From Hygrophila difformis (taxonomy: Eukaryota; Streptophyta; Magnoliopsida; Lamiales; Acanthaceae): a stretch of DNA of 64,000 nucleotides. The stretch lies in NCBI GenBank assembly GCA_030278955.1, contig JAOANR010000002.1:17843672-17907671 (forward strand), written 5' to 3'. Below, piece by piece: positions 10,346 through 22,441 of the stretch (positions are counted from its first letter, which is position 1; each line of letters opens with the position of its first letter). The translations under genes and the position numbers were made by a program. Below the pieces are notes generated by a model, which was not told the origin of the DNA, searched no databases, and saw nothing but the letters and a program-made list of their open reading frames with translations.

Positions 10346-12865
10346 ACATGCTATATTGCATGCAGCAGCACTTGTGAAAATAAGGCCGACAAACTATCAT
10401 AGCTACTCCCCTACACAAATGGTGTTTGGAAAAGAGCCCAATATATCCCACTTGCGAATTTTTAGGTGTGCGGTTTATGTACCGATTGCGCCACCACAAC
10501 GCACAAAAATGGGACCTCAAAGAAGGTTGGGCATATATGTCGGGTATGAATCACCCTCGATTATTAAATATCTTGAGCCAAAAATGGGTGATTTATTTAC
10601 TGCAAGATTTGTAGACTGTCATTTTGATGAAACTCAATTCCCGACATTAGGGGGAGGAAATGATCAACTGAAAAAGGAAATATCTTGGCAAAGTCCATTT
10701 GATTTCCTTGATCCTCATACAAGGCAATGCGAACTTGAAGTTCAAAGAATTGTGCATTTGCAGAGAATTGCAAATCAATTACCCGATGCTTTTAATGATG
10801 CTGCTAAAGTCACAAAATCATATATAAATGATGTAGCAAATGCACCAGCCAATATAAATGTCCCAGAAGGGCATATTCCGAGTGCGAATGAACATACTGC
10901 ACGCCTAAAGCGTGGCAGGCCTTTGGGTTCCAAGGATAAAAATCCACGAAAGAAGAAAATTATCCATATGGGTGATAAATCAATCACCGATGATACTCCC
11001 GAAGGAGAAATTGATTCAACCCCCGAAAAGGGTGAACCTGAAAATATTCACCCAGATGAAAATGAAGTTATTGGAACTTCTTTCAATTATATCAATACTG
11101 GGAAATATTGGAACCGAAAAGAAACAAACGTTGATAATGCTTTTGCATATAACGTTGCACTCGATGTGATGGAAAATAACGAGGATCCTGAACCAAGATC
11201 AGTTGATGAATGTCGGAAAAGAAATGATTGGCCAAAATGGAAAGATGCGATTCAGTCTGAACTAGATTCACTGAATAAACGAAAAGTATTCGGTCCTATT
11301 GTCCAAACACCAAAAAATGTGAAGCCTGTTGGCTACAGATGTGTGTTTGTGAGAAAAAGAAATGAAAACAATGAAATTCCCAAATATAAAGCAAGGCTTG
11401 TAGCCCAAGGTTTTACCAAAGACCGGGGATTGATTTTGAGGAAACATATTCCCCAGTTAGGGATGGAATAACATTCATGTATCTAATGAGCCTAGCAGTA
11501 CGAGAAAATCTTGAAATGAGGCTGAAGGGTTACTGCATATTTATATGGGTCATTGGAAAATGATATTTATATGAAAATACCTGAAGGGTTTAAATTACCT
11601 GAGTCTTGCAACTCAAAACCCAGAGAAACTTATTCCATCAAATTACAAAAATTATTGTATGGGCTCAAGCAATCTGGCCGAATGTGGTATAACCGCCTCA
11701 GTGAAAGTTTGATAAAGGAAGGTTATACAAATGACCCTATCAGTCCTTGCGTATTTATAAAGAAAAATGGGTCAGAATTTGTGATCGTCGCAGACTCGCA
11801 GTCTATGTTGACGATTTAAATCTAATTGGAACTCCTGAAGAGTTGAAAAAGGCGGTCGAATATCTGAAAAAGGAGTTCGAAATCAAAGATTTCGGGAAAA
11901 GAAAATTTTGCCTTGGCTTACACAATGAGCATTTGGAAAAGGGCATATTTGTTCATCAATCAGCTTATACCCAAAAGGTATTAAAGCAATTTCGAATGGA
12001 TTATGCTCATCCGCTAAATAATCCAATGGTCGTTCGGGCACTTGATCCTGCAAAGGATCCATTTAGGCCAAAAGTAAATAATGAAGAGCAGCTTGGCCCA
12101 GAAATGCCATATTTAAGCGCAATTGGCGCTTTAATGTATCTCGCAAACAGTACGCGATCTGATATCGCGCTTGCAGTCAATTTACTTGCAAGATTCAGTT
12201 CTTGCCCTATTCAACGACATTGGAAAGGCATAAATCACATCTTTTGCTATCTCCAAGGAACAATTGATCTTGGGTTATTTTACTCAAAAGAGTCTCGACA
12301 TGAGTTAATCGACTATGCCGATGCAGGTTATCTGTCAGACCCACACAAAGCCAAATCTCAAACAGGCTATATCTTCACGTGTGGCGGAACTGCTATCTCT
12401 TGGAGGTCAATGAAGCAGACTTTAACTGCTACTTCTTCTAATCATGCCGAGATATTAGCAATCCATGAGGTAAGTCGAGAATGCGTTTGGTTGAGGTCAA
12501 TGACTCAACATATATTGAAGAGTTGTGGTTTAATAATTGAACCACAAATACCCCCAACAATTTTATTTTAATATAATTCAGCTTGTATAGCCCAGTTGAA
12601 AGGGGGTTATATCAAAGGAGATAGAACGAAGCATATTTCACCAAAGTTCTTCTACACTCATGATCTTCAAAAGAATGGCGAAATCGATGTGCAACAAATT
12701 CGATCAGAAAATAATTTGACGGACCTATTTACCAAGGCATTGCCAGCTACAACATTCGAGAAGCTCGTGAAGAAAATTGGAATGCGGCGGCTCCGAGATT
12801 TAAATGATGTCCAAATCAGGGGGAGCACTGGATACAAGAATACTGTACTCTTTTTTCTTCACTAG
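10346..12865 (+). pseudogene. copia integrase C-part - reverse transcriptase - RNase H, broken
   Basis: Reading resumes directly after the solo LTR with the integrase C-terminal region and the acidic/Lys-rich linker (about residues 60-250 of the 10320-11471 frame), then the start of reverse transcriptase. A frameshift near 11430 and a small deletion near 11525 disrupt the polymerase. The frame at 11747-12571 keeps the catalytic YVDD motif and most of RNase H. A stop near 12570 separates the last piece (12596-12865), which has the ADLFTKALP-like end typical of copia RNase H. Non-functional. Confidence 0.88.
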
Positions 12866-12929
12866 GATTTTTCCCACTGGGTTTTTTCCTAGTAAGGTTT
12901 TAACGAGGCATATTCTTTGCACAAAACAT

Positions 12930-12939
12930 CAAGGGGGAG
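12930..12939 (+). promoter_or_regulatory. Polypurine tract of copia element
   Basis: CAAGGGGGAG immediately precedes the 3' LTR, the expected plus-strand primer position. Confidence 0.8.
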
Positions 12940-13322
12940 TGTGATGAAATCTAGACTACAAGAGATTTTGTGTTCAAATATTGACATTTTGATTTCATCA
13001 TAAATGGTTTTTGTGCACAATTTTTTATTTCTCCAAAGGTGGCTAGACTTCTCCAAAGGTGAACATGGGCTTATCTTTTGTCTATAAATATGATGTATAT
13101 TTGTATCATCAATAACAATTCAACTCTTCAATCTCTCTCGTCTATAACCGACTTCCAATTACTCAAATTCTCTCCTGACTTTGCCTATCTCTGTCCACTT
13201 TCCTACTTCAATATTTACTAGTCTTAAGCTAGTATATATTTACGTCTACACACATACACATATAACTGCTCCAATACTATCCATTACACATACTACATCA
13301 CCCATAATTAAATATCACAACC
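12940..13322 (+). repeat. 3' LTR of copia element
   Basis: 383 bp, same length as the 5' LTR; ends CACAACC where the 5' copy ends CACAACA. Followed by the GTTTA duplication. Confidence 0.93.
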
Positions 13323-13327
13323 GTTTA

Positions 13328-13906
13328 TAGTGTTTTCAAGTGCGGAGCTTTGACTTAAATGAAGTTTGGGTAGAGGGTATTGGGCTTTGACTTAAATTGA
13401 TGAGGCCCAATATTTTAGTATTAATTTTAGAACCCGGTAAAAATAGCCCAGCCACCAATAAGAGAAGTATATGGATGGATGTGGCTTAGGCCCTAGCACA
13501 ATTTAACAACTACTTGAATGGATTCGAGCTTTGATCATTTAATTAAGGTTTCGGATTGAGCTTTGTGTAAACTGCGTTGGTCGATGCAGATCATCGAATG
13601 TTTAGTCTTAGATCTAATGTGTGATCTGAGATTAGTCTTATGTACAATATAACCTAAAAATATTCGATAATTCACTAAAAAATATTTGTATTTTTATTTT
13701 ATTTTTCCTTTCTCCGTTGGTCCTTCCACTTTCCTTCTTATCTTTTAGATGATTCATCAATCAAGGAATATGGAGTAATTTTATTATGCAACTAGTCAAT
13801 TCCCAATATACCCATTTTTTTGTAATATACTTTGTCTGTTTTGGAATTCTACTATACAAAAGAAATTAAAGACATATCATAAATAGGAGGAAGAGACATC
13901 CCTCCT
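13328..13906. other. Intergenic, no recognised feature
   Basis: AT-rich single-copy-looking sequence with no open frame of note and no recognised repeat. Confidence 0.4.
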
Positions 13907-13920
13907 CAACAATTTCATTT

Positions 13921-14080
13921 TTTTTAAGAGCGAATCCAGATAAGAGGTGGTGTCTGGTGTGAGAGCCATGCCACACAATTTAGAAAGAGATAAAGGAGAG
14001 AGATATGGAGTCGGGTGGAGAATCGAACCCCCAACCCTGATGTTAGAAAATATGAACTTGGCCGCTTAGAGAAGTTATCA
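13921..14080 (-). mobile_element. SINE-like element with long target duplication
   Basis: On the minus strand the body has a box-B-like GGTTCGATTC and ends in an A-run (T-run 13917-13925 on +). CAACAATTTCATTT occurs at 13907-13920 and again at 14087-14100, with similar bases before each, a long duplication typical of target-primed retrotransposition. It shares its 3' half layout with 26337-26500. Confidence 0.6.
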
Positions 14081-14375
14081 TCCCTACAACAATTTCATTT
14101 AATCTCTCCAATTAATTCTTATCATGTAGTAGTATTTTATACTTTATTGGCCTAAAGTATTAACTTAATAGCTTTTTGTGCATATTAAAGTATTATCACT
14201 TATACGTGTATAGATGAGGGAAGTTGAGAATTCACAAATACAAGAATTTAGTCTCGACTAGATTAAACTTTGTAAGTGCATGCATATCTCTTACACCATT
14301 TGTACTAAAAAGAAAGAAAAGTTAAAAAGGAAAAAGAAAAGAGAATGTATATCATGAAAAAACAAATTAGAATGC

Positions 14376-14646
14376 CAATAGGGTGTGAGTTGATTGAAGT
14401 CATACGCAGAAGGGATGGATATGTGTAGGAATGCTTCGACATGCTTTAGGTTAGGACTTATTTGTTTTGTTCAAGCCGTGTTTGAGCATTGTGTGGCTCC
14501 TATGGCAATTTTATACTGTTGTGAGTTACACTAAGATACTGTCAAATTGTGGTGTGTTGGGTGGATGGTAATGTAAGGCAGCTTTGGCCGAGATTTTGTG
14601 AAGGAATAAAATATATCAGTTACTCTAAAAAAAAAAAAAAAAAAAA
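14376..14646 (+). mobile_element. Truncated retroposed copy with poly-A tail
   Basis: Ends in 20 A residues (14627-14646). AGAATGC flanks it at 14369-14375 and 14646-14652 as a possible short target duplication. The body looks like a 3' UTR or LINE tail; no coding domain is seen. Confidence 0.45.
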
Positions 14647-14958
14647 GAATGCAAGAAAATGTGGGGACCTATCCAACCAAAGGTGGGTCACCTGCGAAGC
14701 ATGTGACTTTCATTAGTTTGCAAGCCACAATTATGATTCTTTTGTTACATCTAACAAATATCTCAAATTCTTAATACAAAAATGACCCTACCATAGTCCC
14801 CAATTTCTTAATCCCAACCACACACTACATAAATTACCAAACTTCCAGTTTTACTCTTTTGTTTTTATGTAAAATCTTGAAATTTAAACTATTATTAAAG
14901 CATATAATTTTGTCCAAAGAAGAATAACACATCTGGCTAGAGGGTTTGTTAATCTATA

Positions 14959-15212
14959 GGGCCCTGTTCTCTAGGCCCTTAAATAAGTTGTCCTGATCTG
15001 AATTTTATAAGATCTAGTCTGATCTGATCTGAATTTGTCTGGTTTGATCTGAATTGGTCTGGTCTAGTCTGATATGGTTTTAGTTATATTATTGTAATAA
15101 TTTGATGTGATCTGGTCTGATTTAATCTTAATTTTTTTTATCTGATCTGGTCTGATCTGATTTTAATAAAAATAAGTAATAAGTCTGAAAATTAGTAGTA
15201 GATAACCGGGCC
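14959..15212. repeat. MITE-like repeat rich in TCTGATCTG
   Basis: Imperfect terminal inverted repeats (GGCCCTGTTCTCTA against the complement of TAGATAACCGGGCC) enclose a TCTGATCTG-rich interior. A related copy lies at 24720-24890. The family looks hAT-like but no clean 8-bp duplication is visible. Confidence 0.5.
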
Positions 15213-15340
15213 TAAGTGTCGATGTCCTCTAAACTTTGTTCCAAATTTTCTATCTGATCTGATTTGCTCCCCTTGTAATATAATTACAAGTTGGGTTTGC
15301 TGGGCTCGTCAATCCCACTACACAATCCTATCTCAAAACC

Positions 15341-15341
15341 C

Positions 15342-15375
<34 letters not shown>
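15341..15375 (+). repeat. Poly-C tract upstream of the LIM gene
   Basis: An almost pure C homopolymer of about 35 bases lies about 120 bases upstream of the LIM start codon, inside the likely promoter/5' UTR. Its exact length may be affected by sequencing. Confidence 0.8.
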
Positions 15376-15492
15376 TTTTTTATGTTCACCCACTCCTCCC
15401 ATTTTTTCATAGAATTCCCTCATTTCATTCAGACATTCCACCTTAACACACAGTTTACAAATTAGTTGAATTCCTGTGTCGTTGAGACAAAG

Positions 15493-16889
15493 ATGGCGTT
15501 TGCAGGGACAACCCAGAAGTGTATGGCTTGTGATAAAACTGTGTATCTTGTGGACAAACTCACTGCAGACAACAGAATTTACCACAAGGCTTGTTTTAGA
15601 TGCCACCACTGCAAGGGCACTCTCAAGGTTTCTTAAATTTCCACCAACAAACCCTAGCTAAATGCTTTTCTTGCATTAAATTTTTTTTTTTTTTTTTTTA
15701 CTTTGTGTTTCTTTTATTGTCCTAATTAATTTATGTGCTTGTTTAATTGATTTGCCAATTATTGTTTCTCATGCCTATCAGTTCTTCCGGAGACAAAACA
15801 GCGCTTTAATCTGACTAAAACCTGATGCTTACTACTTACTGTCATGATCTTAATTACTTCGATGTTGTTGTCTGAAAATATCTGATTTAGGAAATGATTC
15901 AATAGATCTGTAATTCTTACAAGCCAAATTAAGCAAAAATGTTTAATTAGATTGTTTGGTGAATCTTGCAGCTGGGGAATTACAACTCCTTTGAAGGAGT
16001 TCTATACTGCAGACCACACTTCGATCAGCTCTTCAAAATGACTGGCAGTTTGGACAAAAGCTTTGACGGTAACATAATTTAATTACCAGATAAAATTAAG
16101 AAGAAAAGGAAATGAAATTAAATGAAAGCTTACAAATTTCAATTTTTGTGGAGTAATATAGTATATACTTTTATGTTTTTTCTCTCTGTTTATATAGGGA
16201 CACCGAAAATTGTGAAGCCAGAGAAACCATCAGGTTTTGAGGTAATTTAATTTATGACCAAAAATGCATTTACTATATCTTCTTACATGTTTACATCGGG
16301 TTATTTTATTTCTCCCCTTTCCTTTTTTTTTTTTATTTTTAATGTAGAAACCAAATGCCAACAAAGTTTCAAGTATGTTTGCCGGGACAAGAGAGAAATG
16401 CCTCGCCTGCAAGAACACGGTGTACCCAACCGAGAAGGTAAGAAATCGATCATCGATCACACTTGCCACAGAAATGTGGTCTGCTGCTGTATGAATTTGT
16501 ACACATTTAATCCTCCAAAATGAAGACCACCTCCTGGCCTTATAGCGATTTTCTTTTTTTCGTGGTTTAAACTTTTCTTACAGTGACCATATCTTTTTAT
16601 TACAACTGAATTTTCATGTAATGAACATTTGTTTCAATGTATTGAATACTACTGGATCCATCATCAGGTGTCAGTGAATGGGACGGCGTACCACAAGAGC
16701 TGCTTCAAGTGCAGCCATGGAGGGTGCGTTATAAGCCCGTCGAACTACATTGCACACGAGGGTCGTCTCTACTGCAAGCACCACCACATCCAGCTGATCA
16801 AAGAGAAGGGCAACCTCAGCCAGCTCGAGGGCGGCGACACCGACAAGGAAACAGCAGCAACCGCCACTGCAACAACACAAGTGGCATAG
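15493..16889 (+). CDS. Plant two-LIM-domain protein (WLIM type)
   Basis: Plant LIM proteins of this size bind and bundle actin filaments and can enter the nucleus. Five exons with GT-AG borders: 15493-15627, 15972-16068, 16198-16241, 16348-16437, 16668-16889, giving 195 aa, the usual length. LIM1 has ligands C10, C13, H31, C34, C37, C40, C58, H61 in perfect spacing. LIM2 has C110, C113, H131, C134, C137, C142, with the GGCxIS variation typical of plant LIM2 and a YCKHHH end. A Lys/Pro-rich linker joins the domains and the tail is Thr/Ala-rich. The ATG at 15493 is the first in frame and starts directly before LIM1. Spliced phases are consistent (0, 1, 0, 0). The sequence looks like a WLIM2-type member; exact orthology was not tested. 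Confidence 0.95.
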
Positions 16890-18381
16890 TTTCGCCTGGT
16901 TTGGTATATCATATATACTTATAGTGGCTAGATCCATAATACTAATAATTACTAGTCTGTTTTTTCTAATTACATGAGGAATATGATGAATGTGAGTGCA
17001 TAAATGTGAAGTATATGTATGTAAGAAATTCGCATTGTTTTTGTGACGACCATGCATGTATGTTTTGCTTTGATCTCAATGCTGGTTGATCAAACATATA
17101 AAATCCATTTTTAAATTTTCTCGAGCCTTAGCTTGCTGATCATACGATGGACTTTTGTTTCGTATTTTGGTGTTTTTCTCATGGTTGTTAGTATTGCAAA
17201 ATTTTCTTTTTACTTTTATGTTAGAACAGTGGCGAATGATGCAAACAAAATTATTGTGAAACAAAAGGTTTTTTGGTAACAGAAGAGGAGGAGTTATTAT
17301 AAAGTGTGAGAATGCCTAGGGCCACACTGCATATGAAGAGTAATTTATGTATGAAGTAATTTAAACATGTTAGAATTCACAGGTTACAACCCAAAATCAA
17401 CTGATGATAGGTGGAGCGTCTTTCATGTCCATATAAAGATGGCGACATCCCAACGTATAAAACAATATGGGACATTGTAACACCCACTCGAAAATAAACA
17501 ATGTCAGATTCCAACATATAACGATGTGAGACATTATAATAAAATCAAACTAAGGAGATTAATCATGGTTACCGCCAGGGGCGAAACTAAAGTTGTAGTT
17601 ACCGCCAGGGGCGAAACTAAAGGCACAACAGGAGTGACTTGAGCCCCTTCATGATTTTTGTGCTATAGTAGAAAGTATGCAGTCTAGTGCTATGATCATG
17701 TAAAAAAACCCTTTATTATTGGGATTATTTTTTAGTCTTTCCCAAATCAGTTTTTTGTATACACAGATATAGACTTTAACCCAAGGCCTTATTTAAGCAA
17801 CTAGAACTCCAATCAACTCAAGTCAATACACAGATATAGACTTTAACCCAAGGCCTTATTATAACAATCCTAAACTTTGTATTGATATTTCGTGACAAAA
17901 TTTTTAGTAGAAATCGGCCCTTCTTAAAGGAAATCCTAGTTTCGCCACTGGTTACCGCGGTAGATATTTTGTTCTAAAGAACCCTTAAAAAAAGTACACA
18001 GTAAAATACAAGTACTAATAGCTTAGATTGGAAGCATTAATACCGGGTTTTGTTAAAAAGATGGGATTTAGGAACTTATTACCAAAGGGAAGAAACTGTA
18101 GAAGAGGATTTTGCATTTCCATCCTCTGCTTTCATTCTAATTCATTTTATACCCTTATATCAATAGGCTAAATGGCTAACACTATCATCGTCTCATCCAT
18201 GGCTGCGGCCTGCGAGAGTGCGGGCTGTGACTGTGAGTTTTGAGTTACGACTGCTTTGGGACTTGTTTCATCTAAAGCCCAACTGAGGGAAAAAGGAATT
18301 TGCGGATTGCGGAATTGGGAGCATTATATTTTGGGGTGTTGATTTTTCAATCGATTTTCGATTTTGTGTTGGTTTATTTGT
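16890..18381. other. LIM 3' flank and intergenic region with local duplications
   Basis: A 25-base block is tandemly repeated at 17568-17592 and 17598-17622. A 34-base block is directly repeated at 17760-17793 and 17827-17860. No gene is recognised. The region 18170-18381 is the likely promoter/5' UTR of the next gene. Confidence 0.55.
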
Positions 18382-20921
18382 ATGGATGCAGGTGGGGGAA
18401 ATGGCGACTCATCGCTGCCGCCGGGGTACGTTTCCCTGGCCATGTTGCAAGAGCGATGGATGCGGGAGCAGCGGCGGACGTCGGAGAAGAGGCATCTGAG
18501 AGAGGAAAAGGAAGAAGAGGGGAAAAAGGGGACTGATTCGGGGTTTCTGAATGAGAGTTTAGGGCGAAGAGTGTTGAAGAATGAAGAGGATCCGAAAATT
18601 TCGGGTGGGTCGCTGCGCGATCATCATCCCCCGGGGAGAGTGAAAAATGGTGGGCGAGAAATGGTTTTCATCGAAGTGGAAGAAAAGGGGAAAGAGATTG
18701 TAATCGGTGGTTCCGAAACTGGAGATGCAAATAATACCGCAAAGAAGAAGTGGAAGAAGGGTAAATACAGAAAGAAAAAATCTGTGAAGGATGGGCAAAC
18801 AGGGGATGGAGAAAGGAATGTAAAGATTAATGGAGTTAGGTTAAATGAAGTGGAGATTGTTCCCAGAGATGATGTGAAGGTGGGAAATGAGGGAGTTTCG
18901 AGTGGGAAGACCAATGGGAGTGACCAACTTTGTAGCATATTGAAAGGTGATCAGGGAACAGAGGTTGCACCTACCGGAACAGTGGTTTTGCCTAGAAATT
19001 TTGAGGGAGAGAGACAACAGATTCCGAATGCAAAAGGAAGAGGATATGGAGGAGGATTTAAGGGAAATAAGGGTGGAAGAGGATATGGAGGAGGATTTAA
19101 GGCAAATAAGGGTGGAAGAGGAGATTTTAGGAGAAACGGGGATAATCAGGGCTATGGACGACGTGGGGGTGGAAATGAGCTGAAGGACAGTGGAGCAAAC
19201 TCAGCTCTGGAAAAGGAGGAGAGTGAGAAACGGTGCGATGAGGGCCAGAAAGAGGGAGACAAAATTAGTAACGAGAGGGATGATTTCCATAGTGTGGAGG
19301 ATGAGGTTGATGCTTTGAAGGTTAATGAAGTGAAGCTGTATTCGGAAAACAAGGCTGAGGATGGAATTTCAGAGGTTACCAATAGATTAAGTGGTTTGAA
19401 TGGAAGATATGGAAATGGATTCAGGAGATATGGTAATGGGAACTGGAGGGGAAGTGCTGGGACCAAATTTCGCATTCGAACTATCAGTGGTGGAAAAGTA
19501 GGATACGCAAGATCGTGGGAGGAACGTAATGCTGGTTACAATGGGAGATATGCAAACTCTAGAAGAGCTGATGGAGTTTGGGTGAAAAAGGGTGAAGGAT
19601 TGGGTGATGCTGCTGCTAAAACTGCCTCATCTGGTAAGTTTTTGCGTGCATTGTCCTACAATGTGAATAACTTACAGAAATGGACTTTATATTCGATTTG
19701 GCCTGCTTTTTGTTGATAGCTTATGATTTATCAGTGCAATTTACTCTCTCCAAAATGGTTTCATTATTCCATTGTTTGCTTCTGACTCCTAAGATTCCGG
19801 ATGGAATTATGGCTTGTTTCCTAATTGATTGTGCTTTTTGTTGGAGGTTGGTTGTGCTATAAAGCTTATTTTGGAATAATTTATTAATATATGTTTTTGT
19901 TTGTTTGTTTGTTTTTTTTTTTTTTTTTTTTTTTTTTAGTTTTTATTGTCTATGGATTTTAAGATATACTGTACTTTATTATGGTTTTGGCTATAAACGT
20001 GTTATATTGCAATGCCATTTATACTATATGTAATGAATATTTTTAGCTGATTCATGGTGTGCCTTCTACCATGGCTTGGCACAGGCTTTTGCACAGAAAG
20101 CTTTGTTTTATGAACAAGAGAATGATATCTATGATGTTGTATGTGTATATCAAGTAGTGCACACTTGTAAAAGCTTTTGTTTTACGAACAAGAACAAAAG
20201 TTTAGTTTCATATATGACCACTAAACAAATTACTATTAGTTTTCCCACATACCTCAATTTTAGTGTTGAGGTTTTAGGATTTGACAATTCATTGTCAACC
20301 TCTTTTTAAATAAGAAGGGTTTAGTTACGAAGTAGTAGAGATCAATTCAGAGTATGTTCTTTTTTTGTTCTTTTTATTTTCTTTTGTACCACACTACCAC
20401 CGTTGACATCTGCACAATATATATCTCAACCTTTTCAGTAGCTTTAGCATGTAACTTCTGCTGAACCAATGAATAATATAATGTGGATCATGGATATGTA
20501 TGCAAATTGATGGTAGTTATGTTGATTGATATTTGATTTCTGTGGAATGTTAGTGCCATTGAAGAAAAGGTATTAGCAGTTGGCACCTTCATGGGAGATG
20601 ACTATTTTTATATTATTCATTTCTATGTTCATTTCATGAATATATATTTCAAGATAGCATGCCTCATGGTATTTTTTTAGCAAGTGAAATATGCTGGTTG
20701 ATAGTATATTAATTCTACTACCTACCTTCAGTACTTAGAAACACCATGTTTGTTCAGTTGGTCTCTATTTTCAATATCTCAATGTTGCTTATAGTTTGGG
20801 GATGTTTGTTAGCAACCATGGAATGTGTCTAACTTATAACATGTTTGACATGATGGAAAAACTCATGCATACTTTGTTTGTCATTCCAGGAATCTCAGGA
20901 GACCGACTTCCTGGATCTTGA
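18382..20921 (+). CDS. Unrecognised plant protein, charged and RG/GYGG-rich
   Basis: I do not recognise the function. A likely two-exon model is 18382-19633 plus 20890-20921 (donor CTG/GTAAGT, acceptor CATTCCAG), 427 aa; the joined frame adds a short tail ending RLPGS. The N-terminus has a compact LPPGYVSLAMLQERWM segment that looks conserved, then a Lys/Glu-rich region. Two near-identical RGYGGGFK.NKGG repeats (about residues 230-260) and further GNGFRRYGNGNWRG-like motifs resemble RNA-binding RGG boxes. Upstream Met codons at 18300-18364 are in frame only for the 18364 start; 18382 (MDAGGGNG) is preferred because it opens the Gly-rich N-terminus. The second exon is inferred from splice sites only. 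Confidence 0.65.
19634..20889 (+). other. Inferred intron of the RG-rich gene
   Basis: T-rich, with a run of about 27 T near 19913. GT at its start and AG at its end keep the frame. No independent gene or element was recognised inside. Confidence 0.5.
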
Positions 20922-21803
20922 AGCCTATCAAGCATCAGTTATGATCATTATCTTAACTGGAACTATCTTCTTTACCTGCAGAGCTGTTTTCTGACACTGC
21001 AACAAGGCTTTTTAACTGAGAGATATGTATCTCTCAATTCTCTACCAATTTGAGTGGTTAACACTGTAGATATTTGAATTTTATAGTTTAGCCTAATATT
21101 TGAATATGCTGATGCAAATCTGGGTACTTTGATTAATCTGAGTGGTGTATAGAAAATGAGAAGTTCCCTGACCAAGTTGTGAATTTTTCAGAAATTTAGA
21201 AATGGGATTTGTCGCACTTCTTGTGTGTTTTCCATTCATTGTCTAGGCTTTTTTTCTCCCTTATGGTTTCATTACACTGATCTGTAGCCTATGCCTCTAT
21301 TTTGCCCCTAGAAGGTATCTTGGCTGATGCAGCAGTAGTTGCCATTGGCATCGCTGCAATAATAAATAGAATACAACATTGATATGAATATATACAAATA
21401 AACACTACTTTTTCAATATATAAATTAAACTATTGTTTTGCATATTGTTGAAATCAAAGAGACATGGTGGGTAATCACAGGTTAACAATGGTTTTTGCCG
21501 CTGGACAATTTTCATTCACCTGAAACATTATCTGCAAATTATGAACCTCTTCGACAGTTCCACCCCCCATCATGTCAAATATTTAATGAATAATCATAAT
21601 TTGCAATGAATTTCCCTTGTAACGTTTGTACCATTAATCCTCCTAATAATTTCATAATAAGTAGCACTAGGCAGTGCTTTTTGAATGCCCAATATCTGCA
21701 AAAAAATTATAGTACTATAAGACTAGAGAGGTAGTCCAAAAACGAAAAAAGTAGTCGAATCCAATCCTGCATTTTCCATTTTTGGGCAAATCAAGAAGTC
21801 ATC
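20922..21803. other. 3' flank and intergenic region
   Basis: Probable 3' UTR of the RG-rich gene followed by the promoter of the transporter gene. No other feature recognised. Confidence 0.45.
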
Positions 21804-22408
21804 ATGTCTGAAGAAGAAGAGCGAGAGCCTGATCCACAGCCAGTCCTGGAGCAGCTCCCAGGCATCCAATACTGCATCAACAGCCCTCCCCCTTGGTGTA
21901 AATTTCCCATTTCAAATTTCTTCATAATATAATACCCCATTTTAATCTCAGTATGAACTTTCTAATCCCTGATTTCACGTGGGTTTTTGTAAAGTTTGAA
22001 TCTTTTTGCTTTACAATTTCTTGATGTAGCCGAAGCCATTCTCTTGGGGTTCCAGCATTACATTCTCGTACTCGGTTCCATAGTCTTCATTCCAAGCTTG
22101 ATGGTCCCTCAAATGGGCGGAAGCAATGTAATCTTTTAGCAATACTATGTTTCTTAACAACACAAGATTCTTCCTTTCCAATTAGTTGCCTGAATTAATA
22201 TATGCGCTGTAGAAGGAGAAGGCTGCGGTGATCCAAACCACACTCTTCGTGTCTGGCGTGAACACTCTGTTGCATTCCTTTTTTGGCACACGGCTGCCTT
22301 CAGTGGTCGGTGGATCCTATGCCTTCGTAATCCCTGCATCCACCATTATCAGTAGCAGAAGATACACAAGCATACAAACGCCCGAGCAGGTTAATACCAA
22401 AAAATCTT

Positions 22409-22441
<33 letters not shown>

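Larger units (their letters stand above)
1874..13322 (+). mobile_element. Ty1/copia LTR retrotransposon, decayed, split by a solo LTR
   Basis: Two 383-bp LTRs (1874-2256 and 12940-13322) are flanked by the 5-bp duplication GTTTA (1869-1873 and 13323-13327). Between them, in copia order, lie gag with a CCHC knuckle, protease, GAG-pre-integrase, integrase, reverse transcriptase and RNase H. The element is interrupted at 4587-10345 by a later insertion; removing that rejoins the integrase reading. I count about nine differences between the LTRs by eye, and the coding part has several frameshifts and stops, so it is an old, dead copy. Confidence 0.93.

Noticed and set aside
15328..15609. Minus-strand ORF with a poly-Gly tail
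   Set aside because: It is the complement of the LIM first exon plus the poly-C tract.
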